Counted from the first letter of the stretch, positions 7,296 to 17,512 are shown. The stretch is DNA of 64,000 bases from Sporosarcina ureilytica (GCF_001753205.1 NZ_CP017560.1:3348001-3412000); one strand, 5' to 3'. The notes: generated by a model from the sequence alone, not told the origin. Program-made: numbers and translations.

Positions 7296-8774
7296 TTACG
7301 AATTATCGATTTGCGCCCTCTGTAAAGTCCCACTAAAATCGACATAGACACTTTTCCACTCTGTAAAGACATCTAATGCCGCAACACCTGAGTCTCGATG
7401 CCCATTCCCTGTTCCTTTTGTCCCGCCAAATGGAAGATGAATTTCTGCACCTGTCGTTCCAGCATTGACGTATACAATGCCAGTATCTAAATCGCGCTGC
7501 GCTTGGAATACTTTATTCACATCTTGTGAAAAAATCGAACTGGACAACCCATATTGCACACTGTTATTTACTTCAATGGCTTCTTCCAAACTAGTTACCT
7601 CGATTAGTGACACAACTGGTCCAAAAATTTCTTCTTGCGCTAAACGACTATCCCATTTGACATCTGTAAATAATGTTGGTTCAAAATAATGCCCTTTTCC
7701 TAAGTCACCATCTCTAAGAATACGTCCTCCGGCTAATAGCTTCGCGCCTTCTTCTTTTCCAACATCTATATAGCTGGAAATTTTTTTGAGTGCCTTCCCA
7801 TTAATGACAGGACCTATTTTCACGGTTTCATCCAAGCCATTCCCGATTGTTAAATCCGCCATTTGCGTCAATAACTTTTGCTCAAGTTCTTCTTTAACGT
7901 CTTTATGCACGATGACTCGGCTACATGCTGTACAACGTTGGCCTGCTGTCCCAAATGCACTCCAAAGAATTCCCTCTACTGCGAGATCAATATCTGCATC
8001 GTCCATGACGATTACTGCATTTTTACCGCCCATTTCGAGGGACACCTTTTTCAAATGACGCCCACCCGTTTCAGCGACATGACGGCCGGTTTCCGTTGAC
8101 CCTGTGAATGAGATCACACGAATGTCTGGATGTTCGATCATTGCCGTTCCGACATCTGCGCCTGACCCGAAAACAATGTTTGCAACTCCTGCAGGCAAAC
8201 CAACTTCTTCAAAAATTAAAGCCATTTCATATGCCATCATTGGCGTTTCCGTAGCAGGCTTCCAAATAAACGTATTGCCCGCCACAATTGCAGGAAATGA
8301 CTTCCACGTTGCAATCGCAACTGGAAAATTCCACGGTGTAATGAGTCCAACGACACCAATCGGCGCTCGGACACTCATGGCAAATTTATTTTGTAATTCG
8401 GATGGCACGGTTTCTCCAACTAAGCGACGTCCTTCGCCCGCCATATAAAACGCCATATCAATTCCTTCTTGAACTTCTCCGCGAGCTTCTTCGATGACCT
8501 TCCCCATCTCGGTCGTTAACACTTGCGAGAGATGTTCTTTTCGTTCTTTCATAAGACGGCCAATTTCATATAAATAATCCGCACGTTTGGGTGCAGGAAC
8601 AAGCGCCCATTCTTTTTGTGCTCTTTTCGCCGCTTCTACTGCAAGAGCGATATCTTCTGTTGTGGACAATATAACTTGAGCAATTTCATCACCAGTTGCC
8701 GGATTGATCACCGCTGTGTAGGTTCCAGCATCAACCTCTTGCCAGGCCCCATCAATATAGTTGTTTAATTGCAT
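7296..8774 (-). CDS. NAD(P)-dependent aldehyde dehydrogenase, probably aminoadipate-semialdehyde type
   Basis: The product is 492 aa, normal for the family. Catalytic features are present: [10 protein letters not shown] with the general-base Glu, FTGSTETG in the cofactor fold, and the nucleophile Cys in [12 protein letters not shown]. The start at 8774 is chosen because AAAGGGGA lies about 9 bases upstream; an upstream in-frame ATG at 8819 has none. It precedes the probable lysine 6-dehydrogenase gene, suggesting a two-step lysine degradation unit (lysine to piperideine-6-carboxylate to 2-aminoadipate). The sequence also resembles YcbD-type 2-oxoglutarate-semialdehyde dehydrogenases, so the substrate is inferred from context. 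Confidence 0.85.
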   Translation of the reverse strand: MQLNNYIDGAWQEVDAGTYTAVINPATGDEIAQVILSTTEDIALAVEAAKRAQKEWALVPAPKRADYLYEIGRLMKERKEHLSQVLTTEMGKVIEEARGEVQEGIDMAFYMAGEGRRLVGETVPSELQNKFAMSVRAPIGVVGLITPWNFPVAIATWKSFPAIVAGNTFIWKPATETPMMAYEMALIFEEVGLPAGVANIVFGSGADVGTAMIEHPDIRVISFTGSTETGRHVAETGGRHLKKVSLEMGGKNAVIVMDDADIDLAVEGILWSAFGTAGQRCTACSRVIVHKDVKEELEQKLLTQMADLTIGNGLDETVKIGPVINGKALKKISSYIDVGKEEGAKLLAGGRILRDGDLGKGHYFEPTLFTDVKWDSRLAQEEIFGPVVSLIEVTSLEEAIEVNNSVQYGLSSSIFSQDVNKVFQAQRDLDTGIVYVNAGTTGAEIHLPFGGTKGTGNGHRDSGVAALDVFTEWKSVYVDFSGTLQRAQIDNS

Positions 8775-8868
8775 GTAGAAGATTCCCCTTTCTTTCATTA
8801 AGCCTAAATACATTTCCATTACTCATACAATTCCGTGAATACTTAAAAACCCTTTTTATCATAAAAAA

Positions 8869-8899
8869 ATCCCAGACATATTTAGTATATGTCTGGGAT
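8869..8899 (-). terminator. Terminator of the SEC-C gene
   Basis: A perfect stem (ATCCCAGACATAT and complement) is followed on the minus strand by a T7 run, just after the SEC-C stop codon. Confidence 0.85.
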
Positions 8900-8912
8900 T
8901 GGGAATAACATG

Positions 8913-9956
8913 TTAGTTTTCTTTCATCTTGTCTAGCATTTCTACGACAAATGTGTGAATTCGTTCTGCATGTGTCTTAATCGATGAAGTAGAAACATCA
9001 AATCGTTTTGCCACTTCACTGTTGGTCATTGTTAATTCACCTAAAATTTTCAAGTCGAGTGCGACATTAAACACAGCCGCCGCGATGACATTCGGTTTTC
9101 TAAATCTAGGCTGTTCTTTTAAAAAGTACGTAATGCTAATATTTTGTAATAGCTCTTTTGCCTCTGGAACCGCATCGACCTCTTCTAACACTTCTTGAAC
9201 CATATCAAGCGCTTCTTGTTGGTCTTCCGTTAGCTTTGTACTAATTAAATCATCGATGGATGTTTCCTCGCGATTTAACATTAATTCGTAAATATCTAGC
9301 ATATGTTCTTTATAAAACTCAACGGTTGTATCTAGTTTACTTGTTTTTGCCAATTGAACAACTTCATTTTCAAATGATTGATTGACATCTTGTACGAACA
9401 TAAAGGAAGTGATTGCATCAAGACCATTTGGATGATTACGATGATTTCGAAGGCCAACACCAAAGATAATGAGCCCTTTCTCGCTCTCCAAATCTTGTTC
9501 CGCTTTCAAATAAAACGTTTCATCGCCAAGGATTTCTTTCACTTGAATTAAACCGTCTTGTACATCAATGACTTTACCAAATAACGGCACAGGGTCTTGC
9601 CACTTCTCCACAATCGAACGGACCGTATCTCTCAAGGAACCACTTAATACGTCATGCAAGTATTCTTTCCATAAATCTTGTCGCGCAACATATAAAAAGT
9701 ATTCAGTGGCTGCCACCTCAATACTTTTTTCATTCCAGTGATCCCCTAGCGTATCTAACCAACGTTTTCGGTATCTTTCAAACATAGTGATATCAAAACG
9801 CTCTCTAGATTGCTCATAGACGCCACTTAGTACACGCTCTAACTCTTCGTCAATTAACGTATCAACGTTTGCTTCATTTTTACCTAAACAACATCTTTTA
9901 TATTTTTTCCCACTACCACATAAGCACGGGTCGTTTCTTCCTATCATCTTGCTCAC
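8913..9956 (-). CDS. SEC-C motif protein with C-terminal helix-turn-helix
   Basis: The product is 347 aa. It starts with a zinc-binding SEC-C motif (GRNDPCLCGSGKKYKRCC, residues 6-23), as at the end of SecA and in YecA-type proteins. The middle is unassigned. Near the C-terminus the segment NSEVAKRFDVSTSSIKTHAE (about residues 311-330) reads as a helix-turn-helix. A GTG at 9956 preceded by GGGAAGG is taken as the start; ATG at 9947 is an alternative. It is monocistronic with its own terminator. The combination suggests a nucleic-acid or ribosome-linked role, but function is unknown. Confidence 0.7.
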   Translation of the reverse strand: MSKMIGRNDPCLCGSGKKYKRCCLGKNEANVDTLIDEELERVLSGVYEQSRERFDITMFERYRKRWLDTLGDHWNEKSIEVAATEYFLYVARQDLWKEYLHDVLSGSLRDTVRSIVEKWQDPVPLFGKVIDVQDGLIQVKEILGDETFYLKAEQDLESEKGLIIFGVGLRNHRNHPNGLDAITSFMFVQDVNQSFENEVVQLAKTSKLDTTVEFYKEHMLDIYELMLNREETSIDDLISTKLTEDQQEALDMVQEVLEEVDAVPEAKELLQNISITYFLKEQPRFRKPNVIAAAVFNVALDLKILGELTMTNSEVAKRFDVSTSSIKTHAERIHTFVVEMLDKMKEN

Positions 9957-10127
9957 ACCTTTTCCTTCCCTAACACAAAGAATTCAAATAGCTCCGTGCA
10001 AGTATTAGTAGACCTACACGAAGCCGCTCCTTATATAATAAGAACACACTTATGATGATAAAATCAAGTTTTTTTGTTTTTAAGTGAATTTTCTGTGGAT
10101 ATATTTACCATTTATAGAACGAACTAG

Positions 10128-10169
10128 GTTGATTTCTGCTTCAGGCGGCCGCTTTTCGCTCCAATCAAC
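10128..10169. repeat. Remnant of a dispersed GC-rich repeat (short form)
   Basis: GTTGATTTCTGCTTCAGGCG and the closing CGCTCCAATCAAC match the two ends of the 129-bp element at 41671-41799 with its middle missing. It lies in the 296-bp gap between the SEC-C and MFS genes, which otherwise shows nothing clear. Confidence 0.65.
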
Positions 10170-10252
10170 GGAGTACATTAAACAGGAATTAAACATTAAA
10201 TAAAATAATACTAATTTTGTATTTCAAGTTTAAATCAGTAAAATCATTCTAA

Positions 10253-11755
10253 CTAATTGGTTTTAACCTTATCCACACCTACGTCACTCTTGGGCGGTTC
10301 TACTCGTTTTATAAAGAACGTTAAAATTAAAGCAAGTACCGCAACAATTGTCGAGATAAGAAACGCATAGTTAATGCCTTCTAACATTGCTTGTGTACCA
10401 ATTTGTTGCTCAAACACTGCCATTTTCTCAACACTTGTAGGAATCGCTCCATTCGCTTGTGCTTTCACAAATAAATCTTTACCTGTCGACTCCATTCGAT
10501 TTGTCATAACTGTTAAGAGAACCGCGGAACCAATTGCTCCTGACACTTGTTGTAGTGTGTTGTTCATTGCCGTTCCGTGTGGATTTGAAACCATTGGCAA
10601 TTGGTTTAATCCATTTGTCATAACAGGCATCATCACCATGGAAATCCCAAACATCCGAACTGTGTATAACATCATAATATAGTAGTAACCTGAATCCATG
10701 CCTAACTTGCTCAAGTAATAAGTTGTAATAACCGTGATGGATAATCCAATGATCGCCATCGCTCGAGCACCATATTTATCGAATAATTTACCTGTAATCG
10801 GGGACATCAATCCCATGACGATTGCACCTGGCAGCATTAATATTCCCGCATCAAATGGTGAAATCCCACGTACACTTTGAACGTACAAAGGCGTTAAAAT
10901 CATCGCAGAGAACATCGCAATTGATAAAACAATTGAGATGGCAGACGATAATGCAAACATTGGATGTTTATAAATTCTAAAATCCAACATCGGATCGTCC
11001 ATTTTTAATTGGCGAACGATAAATAATAGTAACGCCAAAGCACCTACTACAATTGTACCGTAGACGAATGGTGATGACCACCCTTTATCGCCTGCTGTAC
11101 TAAATCCGTAAAGGAGCCCTCCGAAACCGATAGACGATAAAACTAGTGAAAATAGATCAAGCGATACTTCTCGATTTGGCGTGATATTGCGAAGTTTGAA
11201 AATCGCATAAATTAATGTGAAAACCGCAAATGGCAATACAAGCCCAAATAATGTCCGCCACGAATAATGTTCAATTATCCAACCTGATAAAGTTGGTCCA
11301 ATTGCCGGTGCCGTAAACATGACAAGCCCGAAAATACCCATTGCAGATCCTCTTCGTTCAACTGGAAAAGCTACTAACATAATGTTCATTAAAAGAGGCA
11401 TCATCATCGCGGAACCGGAAGCCTGAATCATTCTCGCAACGATTAATAATGTAAAATTCGGCGTGACAACCGCCAATAATGTACCTAGTGAAAATAAAGT
11501 CATCGCCGCAATAAATAGGCGTCTGTTCGTAAATTTTGTAACGAAAAATGCACTTGCTGGAATTAAAATACCATTCACAAGCATATATCCTGTTGTCAAC
11601 CATTGTACTTCAGAAGGCTTAACAGCAAATTCATCCATAATGGTCGGCAATGCAATATTTAGTAATGTATTATTTAAGAAAGCTATGAAAGCACCAATAA
11701 ATAAAATCGCAATCATTCCATATGGCGGCTTTTCATGCATTTGTTTAATATCCAT
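10253..11755 (-). CDS. DHA2-family MFS multidrug exporter (EmrB/QacA type)
   Basis: The product is 500 aa with about 14 hydrophobic helices, the DHA2 layout. It has the family motif TTGYMLVNG in helix 2 and the antiporter-type GPTLSGWIIE in helix 5. The ATG has GGAGGGG upstream. It is divergent from a TetR-family gene, with palindromic sites in the 181-bp gap, the usual arrangement for a substrate-induced proton-driven drug pump. The substrate is not predictable. Confidence 0.9.
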   Translation of the reverse strand: MDIKQMHEKPPYGMIAILFIGAFIAFLNNTLLNIALPTIMDEFAVKPSEVQWLTTGYMLVNGILIPASAFFVTKFTNRRLFIAAMTLFSLGTLLAVVTPNFTLLIVARMIQASGSAMMMPLLMNIMLVAFPVERRGSAMGIFGLVMFTAPAIGPTLSGWIIEHYSWRTLFGLVLPFAVFTLIYAIFKLRNITPNREVSLDLFSLVLSSIGFGGLLYGFSTAGDKGWSSPFVYGTIVVGALALLLFIVRQLKMDDPMLDFRIYKHPMFALSSAISIVLSIAMFSAMILTPLYVQSVRGISPFDAGILMLPGAIVMGLMSPITGKLFDKYGARAMAIIGLSITVITTYYLSKLGMDSGYYYIMMLYTVRMFGISMVMMPVMTNGLNQLPMVSNPHGTAMNNTLQQVSGAIGSAVLLTVMTNRMESTGKDLFVKAQANGAIPTSVEKMAVFEQQIGTQAMLEGINYAFLISTIVAVLALILTFFIKRVEPPKSDVGVDKVKTN

Positions 11756-11770
11756 ATAACCCCTCCATAT

Positions 11771-11823
11771 TATACAGCGTGTATAAATTTTATCCCTGTA
11801 GTTTTTCTACCTTAAACAGTTTA
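11771..11823. promoter_or_regulatory. Candidate TetR operator(s) between the exporter and its regulator
   Basis: Two perfect palindromes lie in the divergent gap: TATACAGCGTGTATA (11771-11785), overlapping a TATAAT-like -10 of the exporter, and TAAACAGTTTA (11813-11823). TetR-family repressors bind such inverted repeats, and the positions would block the exporter promoter. This is inference from position and symmetry. Confidence 0.5.
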
Positions 11824-11936
11824 TACTCACAGTACAAAAAATGCAACGAAATTTTATTTTTAATTCAAGTCTATTGATTTATCGATGTTTAACGTCTAAA
11901 ATTTTGTTATACCAATAGTCCAAGGAAGGTGTAAAC

Positions 11937-12821
11937 TTGAATATCCGAAAAAGACAAGTACTCGAACATGCACAACAACTATTCGTTGAAAAAGGAGTCA
12001 TGGCCACCTCTGTTCAAGATATTTTAACAAAATCCCAAATTTCAAAAGGAACATTTTATAATTATTTCCCTTCGAAAAATGATTGTCTGAAAGCAATTTT
12101 AGAGTTAGGATATGAAGAAACGAAAATCAGGCGACAAGAACTACTAATTGGACAAGACCGTGCGGACAAAACCATTCTCACGAAGCAAATCGCCATCCGC
12201 CTTCAAGTAAACGTTGATCATAATTTGTTACCAATCATTGAAGCCATTTTCCATTCAGGGGATGCAGAATTAAGTGCATTCGCAAAAAAACATCATATCG
12301 CTGAAGTGCAATGGCTTTCTAGCAGATTAGTCGATGTTTATGGGAAAGATACCCTCCCCTATGCTGCTGACTGCGCAATTTTACTTTCAGGCATGTTACA
12401 ACATATGTTTCATTTCATTACAGCAAGTTCGTACGGCAATATAGATCCGACAAAACTGATTCAATTCATCATGAGAAGAGTGGATGAGATTATGCCCTCT
12501 ATGATTAGGTCAAATGATGTCTTATTAGGGGAAGAACTATTTCACTTTATCTCCGTGAATCATGAGAAAGGACATCAAACGAAACATCAGTTATTAGATG
12601 ACATGGCGACATTTAGAGAACAACTGAATCATGAAGAACAGGCTTCAAGTAAGGAATATATAGAATTTCTGATTGATGAATTAAATAAAGAAATTCCTCG
12701 AACCCATTTACTTGAAACAATTATACGTTCATTTAGGGAATCATTTATTGACACGGCACATGAACATGCTGCCCGTAAATTGGCTTCAGAAATTTGGATT
12801 TACGTCGAATCTTGTCGATAA
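11937..12821 (+). CDS. TetR-family transcriptional regulator
   Basis: The product is 294 aa, longer than the usual 190-220, with an extended C-terminal ligand domain. The N-terminal HTH (residues 5-55; AQQLFVEKGVMATSVQDI, ISKGTFYNYFPSKNDCL) is clearly TetR. Translation starts at TTG 11937 with AAGGAAGGTG upstream. It is divergent from the DHA2 exporter and most likely represses it. The long C-terminus resembles YxbF/LmrA-like Bacillus regulators. Confidence 0.85.
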   Translation: MNIRKRQVLEHAQQLFVEKGVMATSVQDILTKSQISKGTFYNYFPSKNDCLKAILELGYEETKIRRQELLIGQDRADKTILTKQIAIRLQVNVDHNLLPIIEAIFHSGDAELSAFAKKHHIAEVQWLSSRLVDVYGKDTLPYAADCAILLSGMLQHMFHFITASSYGNIDPTKLIQFIMRRVDEIMPSMIRSNDVLLGEELFHFISVNHEKGHQTKHQLLDDMATFREQLNHEEQASSKEYIEFLIDELNKEIPRTHLLETIIRSFRESFIDTAHEHAARKLASEIWIYVESCR

Positions 12822-12826
12822 TAAAA

Positions 12827-12869
12827 AAACTAGGTGAAGAAAATTCTATCGATTTCCTTCACCTAGTTT
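12827..12869. terminator. Bidirectional terminator after the TetR gene
   Basis: The stem AACTAGGTGAAG pairs with CTTCACCTAGTT, with A-runs before and T-runs after; it lies between convergent genes. Confidence 0.8.
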
Positions 12870-12896
12870 ATTTTAGATAAATTGAATATCCAATTG

Positions 12897-13541
12897 TTAT
12901 TTACCTTTAAATGTTTGATCCACTGCATCCACGACATGTTTCACGGATTCTGCCACCATGCTGCCGATTAGTCGACTCGCATCTCCCCAAAAACTATGGT
13001 GATTATGCATTAAGTCATGAATCGCTTGTTCACATTGTCGTTTTTGATTGTCTAATTCTCTTATTTTATTGCGGCATGATTGCTCAATTTCATCGAGATA
13101 ATGAATACGTTCTTCAAATAATTGGGGGAAGAAAGATGAAAACGCTTCGGTCGATATTTGTTGTTTTGTCCCTTGCGCTTTCTTAAATACTTTGTCGTAA
13201 TAAGCAATTTGTTCTTCGACAATATATTGCAAATTTAGATATTCTTCGATTTTAGCAAGTTCTTTTCTGCGTACTTTTTGTGACTTACATAACTTTAACG
13301 CTCGTTTAACTTCATATTGTTTATTATGAGAACGAGGCTGATAATCCAATACGGTTTGAGAATCTCCATGTAACATCTCTGGGTAGGCTGTATAGAATAT
13401 ATCGTTGAAACGGGTGAGGATTGCCTTCATTTCACGTCTAGCAACTGGGTCGTAGATTTGTTTAGGATAATATATCGCTAACTGAAGATGTCGCTTCCGC
13501 ATTTTCATAATCATCGTTTTTATGTTGAATAAACCGAGCAT
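12897..13541 (-). CDS. Hypothetical coiled-coil protein
   Basis: The product is 214 aa and no family is recognised. It is strongly charged and helical, with probable coiled coil around residues 85-120 and 150-180 (EIEQSCRNKIRELDNQKRQC) and no signal peptide or membrane helix. The ATG has GAGGTGAG 8 bases upstream, a good translation signal. It lies alone between the TetR gene (convergent) and the GltS-type symporter, with terminators on both sides. Confidence 0.6.
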   Translation of the reverse strand: MLGLFNIKTMIMKMRKRHLQLAIYYPKQIYDPVARREMKAILTRFNDIFYTAYPEMLHGDSQTVLDYQPRSHNKQYEVKRALKLCKSQKVRRKELAKIEEYLNLQYIVEEQIAYYDKVFKKAQGTKQQISTEAFSSFFPQLFEERIHYLDEIEQSCRNKIRELDNQKRQCEQAIHDLMHNHHSFWGDASRLIGSMVAESVKHVVDAVDQTFKGK

Positions 13542-13635
13542 TCGTTTTTCTCACCTCTACATCATTCCGATTTGTATACTTTTATTATACCGAATATCAG
13601 CCTATTTGTTTGGAATTACGTGTGAATTTACATAT

Positions 13636-13679
13636 AAAAAACGTTTAAACAATTGTGATTCATTGTTTAAACGTTTTTT
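13636..13679. terminator. Terminator of the GltS-type gene
   Basis: A perfect 18-bp stem (AAAAAACGTTTAAACAAT and complement) has T/A-runs on both strands. Confidence 0.85.
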
Positions 13680-13702
13680 GATGATTCATAAATACTCTTA
13701 TA

Positions 13703-15046
13703 TTACTTTGTTGCACTTGTCCGATTAAGCCATTTATATTTAATCGCCATACCATAAATAAGCAGCGAGAAGATAAACACAAGTGTAATGAAAATCCAAC
13801 TTTGTGAATTCAACACAAACAAAGGTGCAAACGTAACTAATAAAATTTCAACCGGCGCAATTGGAATATAAGCCAATCCATAATCGTCAAGTGTTTTACT
13901 CTCAGAATCAGGATCTACAATTCTTAATAGAGCCATGCCCATTGCAACAGTACCAGTTGTCCATCCCCAAGTAAAAATTCCTTTTTCAAACCAATAATGT
14001 TCAAAAAACCTTTTTGATAGGACTGCAAAGAACAGATAAGCATAGAGTAAACCGAATACAAACAAGAGAAGTAGTGGAACAGCGTAATCAAGGACGACCG
14101 AAATACTAATGGAGCCGATTCCAAATGCCACAAGTATGTCTGTAGCACTTCCACTAATGCGGTCGATAACAGCCGTACTTACATATTTTTCGGTATTGGT
14201 GGAATTTAAGATCTTCTTCACGAGAAGTCCTACAAGGAAGGCTAGTGAGAATGCTGGAATAACCACACTCGGTAATAACAACGCACCCAGTTGGCTTAAG
14301 TAATATCCACCCATCGCAATAATCGTAACAATCGCCAGATGAAATACATACGGATCAATAGAAATAGAGGAAACAGTATCTGTTTCTGACTTAACCCGTG
14401 ACCCTGGCGGAATTAACCCAGTTCTTAGTTCATTCGGCAAGTCGGAAAAGGAAGCCAGAAAAGATGTATCTCCCTTTGCAGAACCCCGTTTAATAAATAA
14501 AATTCCAATCAAAATGGCACTAATAATTCCAACAGTTGCTGAAGTCATCGCCAAAGACGTCGCTTCTTCCCAACCGTTCTGTGCGAATGTTGCACCAATT
14601 GCTGCGGCAGTCCCGTGTCCCCCTACAAAACCAGCAGCAAGCAATAAGCCAAATCCATCATGTAACCCGTCCCAAAATGGATTTAAAAATAACATTGCAA
14701 ATAATAAACCGCCGCCCCACATAAGGACCATTGCAAGTTGCGAATAGGACCACATACTCCCAACTCTCGTTTTAATCGCCTTCCAATCAATTCTTGGCGA
14801 CAATAAAGGAAGCGTCCCGAAAATGACTGCGATTAATATTCCAGGATACGTCTTCATTTGGTCGGAAAATGGTAGGAGTCCAAAGCCATTTGGACCAAAC
14901 GTTAATGCCAAAATTCCAGCAATAATACTCGCTGGTAAGAACATTTTTTGTACAAATTTAACTTTCGCTCGAATAATTGTGCCTAAAAGCAAAAGTAATG
15001 ATATCAATCCGATATCCGTAAATAATACCCAAGGTGAAAAATCCAT
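13703..15046 (-). CDS. Glutamate:Na+ symporter family (ESS/GltS-like) protein
   Basis: The product is 447 aa with about 10-12 membrane helices and no long soluble domain. The repeated glycine-rich segments (VGGHGTAAAIGATF near residue 130, and WGWTTGTVAMG in the second half) match the two inverted halves of the GltS fold. The start at 15046 is chosen because GGAGGATATAT lies directly before it. It probably imports glutamate or a related acid with sodium. The gap upstream (15047-15374) holds a perfect CGCTTTAAAGCG palindrome at 15086-15097 flanked by TAAAAACAGT repeats, a possible operator, and the next gene's terminator. Confidence 0.8.
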   Translation of the reverse strand: MDFSPWVLFTDIGLISLLLLLGTIIRAKVKFVQKMFLPASIIAGILALTFGPNGFGLLPFSDQMKTYPGILIAVIFGTLPLLSPRIDWKAIKTRVGSMWSYSQLAMVLMWGGGLLFAMLFLNPFWDGLHDGFGLLLAAGFVGGHGTAAAIGATFAQNGWEEATSLAMTSATVGIISAILIGILFIKRGSAKGDTSFLASFSDLPNELRTGLIPPGSRVKSETDTVSSISIDPYVFHLAIVTIIAMGGYYLSQLGALLLPSVVIPAFSLAFLVGLLVKKILNSTNTEKYVSTAVIDRISGSATDILVAFGIGSISISVVLDYAVPLLLLFVFGLLYAYLFFAVLSKRFFEHYWFEKGIFTWGWTTGTVAMGMALLRIVDPDSESKTLDDYGLAYIPIAPVEILLVTFAPLFVLNSQSWIFITLVFIFSLLIYGMAIKYKWLNRTSATK

Positions 15047-15318
15047 ATATATCCTCCTTCTAAAAACAGTATTAAACATTTTTATCGCTTTAAAGCGCAT
15101 TAAAAACAGTTAATTCTTATTAACAACGGAAAAAAACTTCACTGAAAGAACAGGAAGCGTTTACGTGTCCGTAAAATGGTATTTTTTCCGACTTTATCAA
15201 GATAACACTTTTTTAGATAGGAGTAAAGCCTTCCTGAATGTCACGAAAAATTCTAAACGGGCCAAGTAATGTGACATCTAAATTCATATTTTAATAAAAC
15301 TCTCCTCTTTCAAACTTA

Positions 15319-15360
15319 AAAAAGCAGTGGATTGAATGTTTCCATTCATCCACCGCTTTT
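15319..15360 (-). terminator. Terminator of the choline-kinase-like gene
   Basis: An imperfect stem of AAAAGCAGTGGATTGAATG with CATTCATCCACCGCTTTT is followed by T's on the minus strand. Confidence 0.7.
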
Positions 15361-15374
15361 AGATTATTGCAAAA

Positions 15375-16280
15375 TCATTGCACATTATATTTCACTTCAT
15401 AAAATTGATGATATAATTTAATATTGGTCTTTGCACGTTCGAATCGGCGATAGCCGTACAATCCAAAATCATCGCCTTTTTCTTCCTTAAAGACCGTCCA
15501 TAAACTCCATAAATAATCTTGGAATATTTTGTGGAGCAATATTCTCTCTTGCTCTTCTGCCGTTACTTCTCTATTAAAATAGTAACTGTGAAATTTTGCT
15601 TCCTCACTCTTTGAAAGCCCTGATTCCAAAGCAAACGCTGCCACGTCCCACATCGGATCGAACATGCCGCCATATTCCCAATCGATTAAGTACATCTTTC
15701 CTTCATCATCGAGTATAAAATTCGAACACGCGGGATCGATATGACATGGCGTCTGTATAATTGAAAATGCATTAAATTTATATTGTAATTCCTTTATTTG
15801 CGCTTTCACTTTTTCAAATCCACTATAAAAATCTCCATCCGCATTTAAAGCAAGCGATTCATAATGTGCCATCATCTCAAATAATTTAAACTGATTGCCC
15901 ATCTTTTTAGTTGAGTGATGAAGCTTCTTGAATATTTCTGCCGCTTTCACAATCATTCCTTCATCTTTTGCAGTATCCCGCGTTAAAGTCTGTGCATTTT
16001 CAATTTTCCTCGTAATTTTCAAGCCAGTACGCGCATTAAAATAAACAAGTTCCGGATTTATCCCTAAGTCGGATCCTAACTTTAAGTTTTGCTCTTCTTC
16101 AACTCGATTAATCAACGATTTTGTTCCATGTCCTGGAATCCTGACGATATATGGCTCCGAATCAATTTCAACCAAATAATTTAAATTCGTCATTCCTCCG
16201 ACTCTCCCTAAATTTTTTACAGTTGCATTTGGTAATTGTAAAGCTTCCCTTACCATACCGGTTAATTTTTCTACTCTCAC
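15375..16280 (-). CDS. Choline/ethanolamine kinase family phosphotransferase (LicA-like)
   Basis: The product is 301 aa. The kinase-like fold is shown by the glycine-rich GRVGGMTNLNYLV near residue 20, the catalytic HIDPACSNF (Asp in the HxD...N loop) and the metal-binding DWEYGG. This fits LicA/choline kinase and aminoglycoside phosphotransferase relatives, which phosphorylate small alcohols or amino sugars. GTG at 16280 is chosen because GGAAGGGGGAG lies 5 bases upstream; the upstream in-frame GTG would place this site inside the gene. It is monocistronic. The substrate (choline, thiamine, ethanolamine) cannot be decided. Confidence 0.75.
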   Translation of the reverse strand: MRVEKLTGMVREALQLPNATVKNLGRVGGMTNLNYLVEIDSEPYIVRIPGHGTKSLINRVEEEQNLKLGSDLGINPELVYFNARTGLKITRKIENAQTLTRDTAKDEGMIVKAAEIFKKLHHSTKKMGNQFKLFEMMAHYESLALNADGDFYSGFEKVKAQIKELQYKFNAFSIIQTPCHIDPACSNFILDDEGKMYLIDWEYGGMFDPMWDVAAFALESGLSKSEEAKFHSYYFNREVTAEEQERILLHKIFQDYLWSLWTVFKEEKGDDFGLYGYRRFERAKTNIKLYHQFYEVKYNVQ

Positions 16281-16543
16281 CTTAACTCCCCCTTCCACCG
16301 ATTTAAACTGAATAGTGCAAAATAAGGAGCCGAAAACTCACTCCTTAAAAACACTACATTTAAAACAACTGTACTTTACATAGTTCACTTAATGTATGTT
16401 TATACAGTTAACATAATTATACAACACTTCATAAGAAAACGCTTACATATATTCTTAGGTGACAGTCAACTTGAAATATAGTCCTTTATCTAATTTATGC
16501 GTATCTTTTTGCCATGTGCAGATACAGCATACATCTCATTACT

Positions 16544-17332
16544 TTAACCGATTGAAATTTGTTGTTTCAAGGATTGTAACGCAGATAATATACTCAAAGA
16601 TGTTAAGTAACTCGTTTTTGGATTAGTCGGCGATGGGTTGTTTGAAATTGTGATTTCCGTTTGTCCAAATTCACCATTCACCTGGATTGTATGAATATTT
16701 TTATCCACATTTGGATCGGCTATGATTATAACGGCCGTCTTTTCAATTCCAATTCCGGCTAGCGACAATGCGATGGCTACATTGGCATTTTTAGGGAACT
16801 TTTCAATCGCTTCTCTCGCCGTACCTTCAAATAAAATCGTTTCGTTTGCAATTAATTCACCTGATAAAGCTTTTGAAGGTTTACGTGAAACAAGCTTTAC
16901 AGTGTGCAGCCCCCCCATAACATTCGCTGCTTTCACAATATCTAATCCACCAATAGCACCCGCTGGCAAATAAACTTTGTTTCCATTTGTCTTGGCAATA
17001 GACGTTATTTCATCGTATAAATATGTATTCGCTAACGCCCCGATACTAATGAGCAGTAAATCACTTCGCTCAACAATCTTCGTTGCGTAGTCATTTACAA
17101 ATTGAATGTTCGCACATTCAACAACAACATCTATATCTGAATCCAAAAATGCATCTAAGTCCTGAAAGCTTTCAAACTGATACTGCTCGGAAAGTTCCTT
17201 TAATTTTGCTACTGATTTCTCGCGTGCATCGAAAACAGCGCTAACTTTATAATGAGGAAATAATTTATCTTTATTAATCTTCTCTAATAAAAATTGACCA
17301 ATTGAACCACAACCAATTAAACCAATCTTCAA
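16544..17332 (-). CDS. L-aspartate dehydrogenase-like oxidoreductase (NadX/DUF108 family)
   Basis: The product is 262 aa, normal for the NadX family. The N-terminus has a Rossmann motif (IGLIGCGSIGQFLLEK, residues 3-18), and the middle has LPAGAIGGLDIVKAA and later PKNANVAIALSLAGIG, both characteristic of aspartate dehydrogenase. The enzyme converts aspartate to iminoaspartate for NAD synthesis, or works in amino acid metabolism. No nad genes are adjacent, so the physiological role is uncertain. It stands alone, between the LicA-like gene and the leu operon terminator. Confidence 0.75.
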   Translation of the reverse strand: MKIGLIGCGSIGQFLLEKINKDKLFPHYKVSAVFDAREKSVAKLKELSEQYQFESFQDLDAFLDSDIDVVVECANIQFVNDYATKIVERSDLLLISIGALANTYLYDEITSIAKTNGNKVYLPAGAIGGLDIVKAANVMGGLHTVKLVSRKPSKALSGELIANETILFEGTAREAIEKFPKNANVAIALSLAGIGIEKTAVIIIADPNVDKNIHTIQVNGEFGQTEITISNNPSPTNPKTSYLTSLSILSALQSLKQQISIG

Positions 17333-17478
17333 TTTTCATCACCTCTTAAACGCTAATTTATTTAGTCCGTCCACTTGATTATACCACTCCGATTAGTATT
17401 TTTTAACGAAGCGCCGTCTGAACTCAGGATTGAATTTGGTTCATACGGAGGTGCACCACAGCCATATTCGATTCAAAA

Positions 17479-17512
17479 AAGGCGACCTTTCATTGTAAAT
17501 GAGGGTCGCCTT
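17479..17512 (-). terminator. Terminator of the ilv-leu operon
   Basis: AAGGCGACC pairs with GGTCGCCTT, with an A/T-rich tail; it lies 25 bp beyond the leuD stop. Confidence 0.8.
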
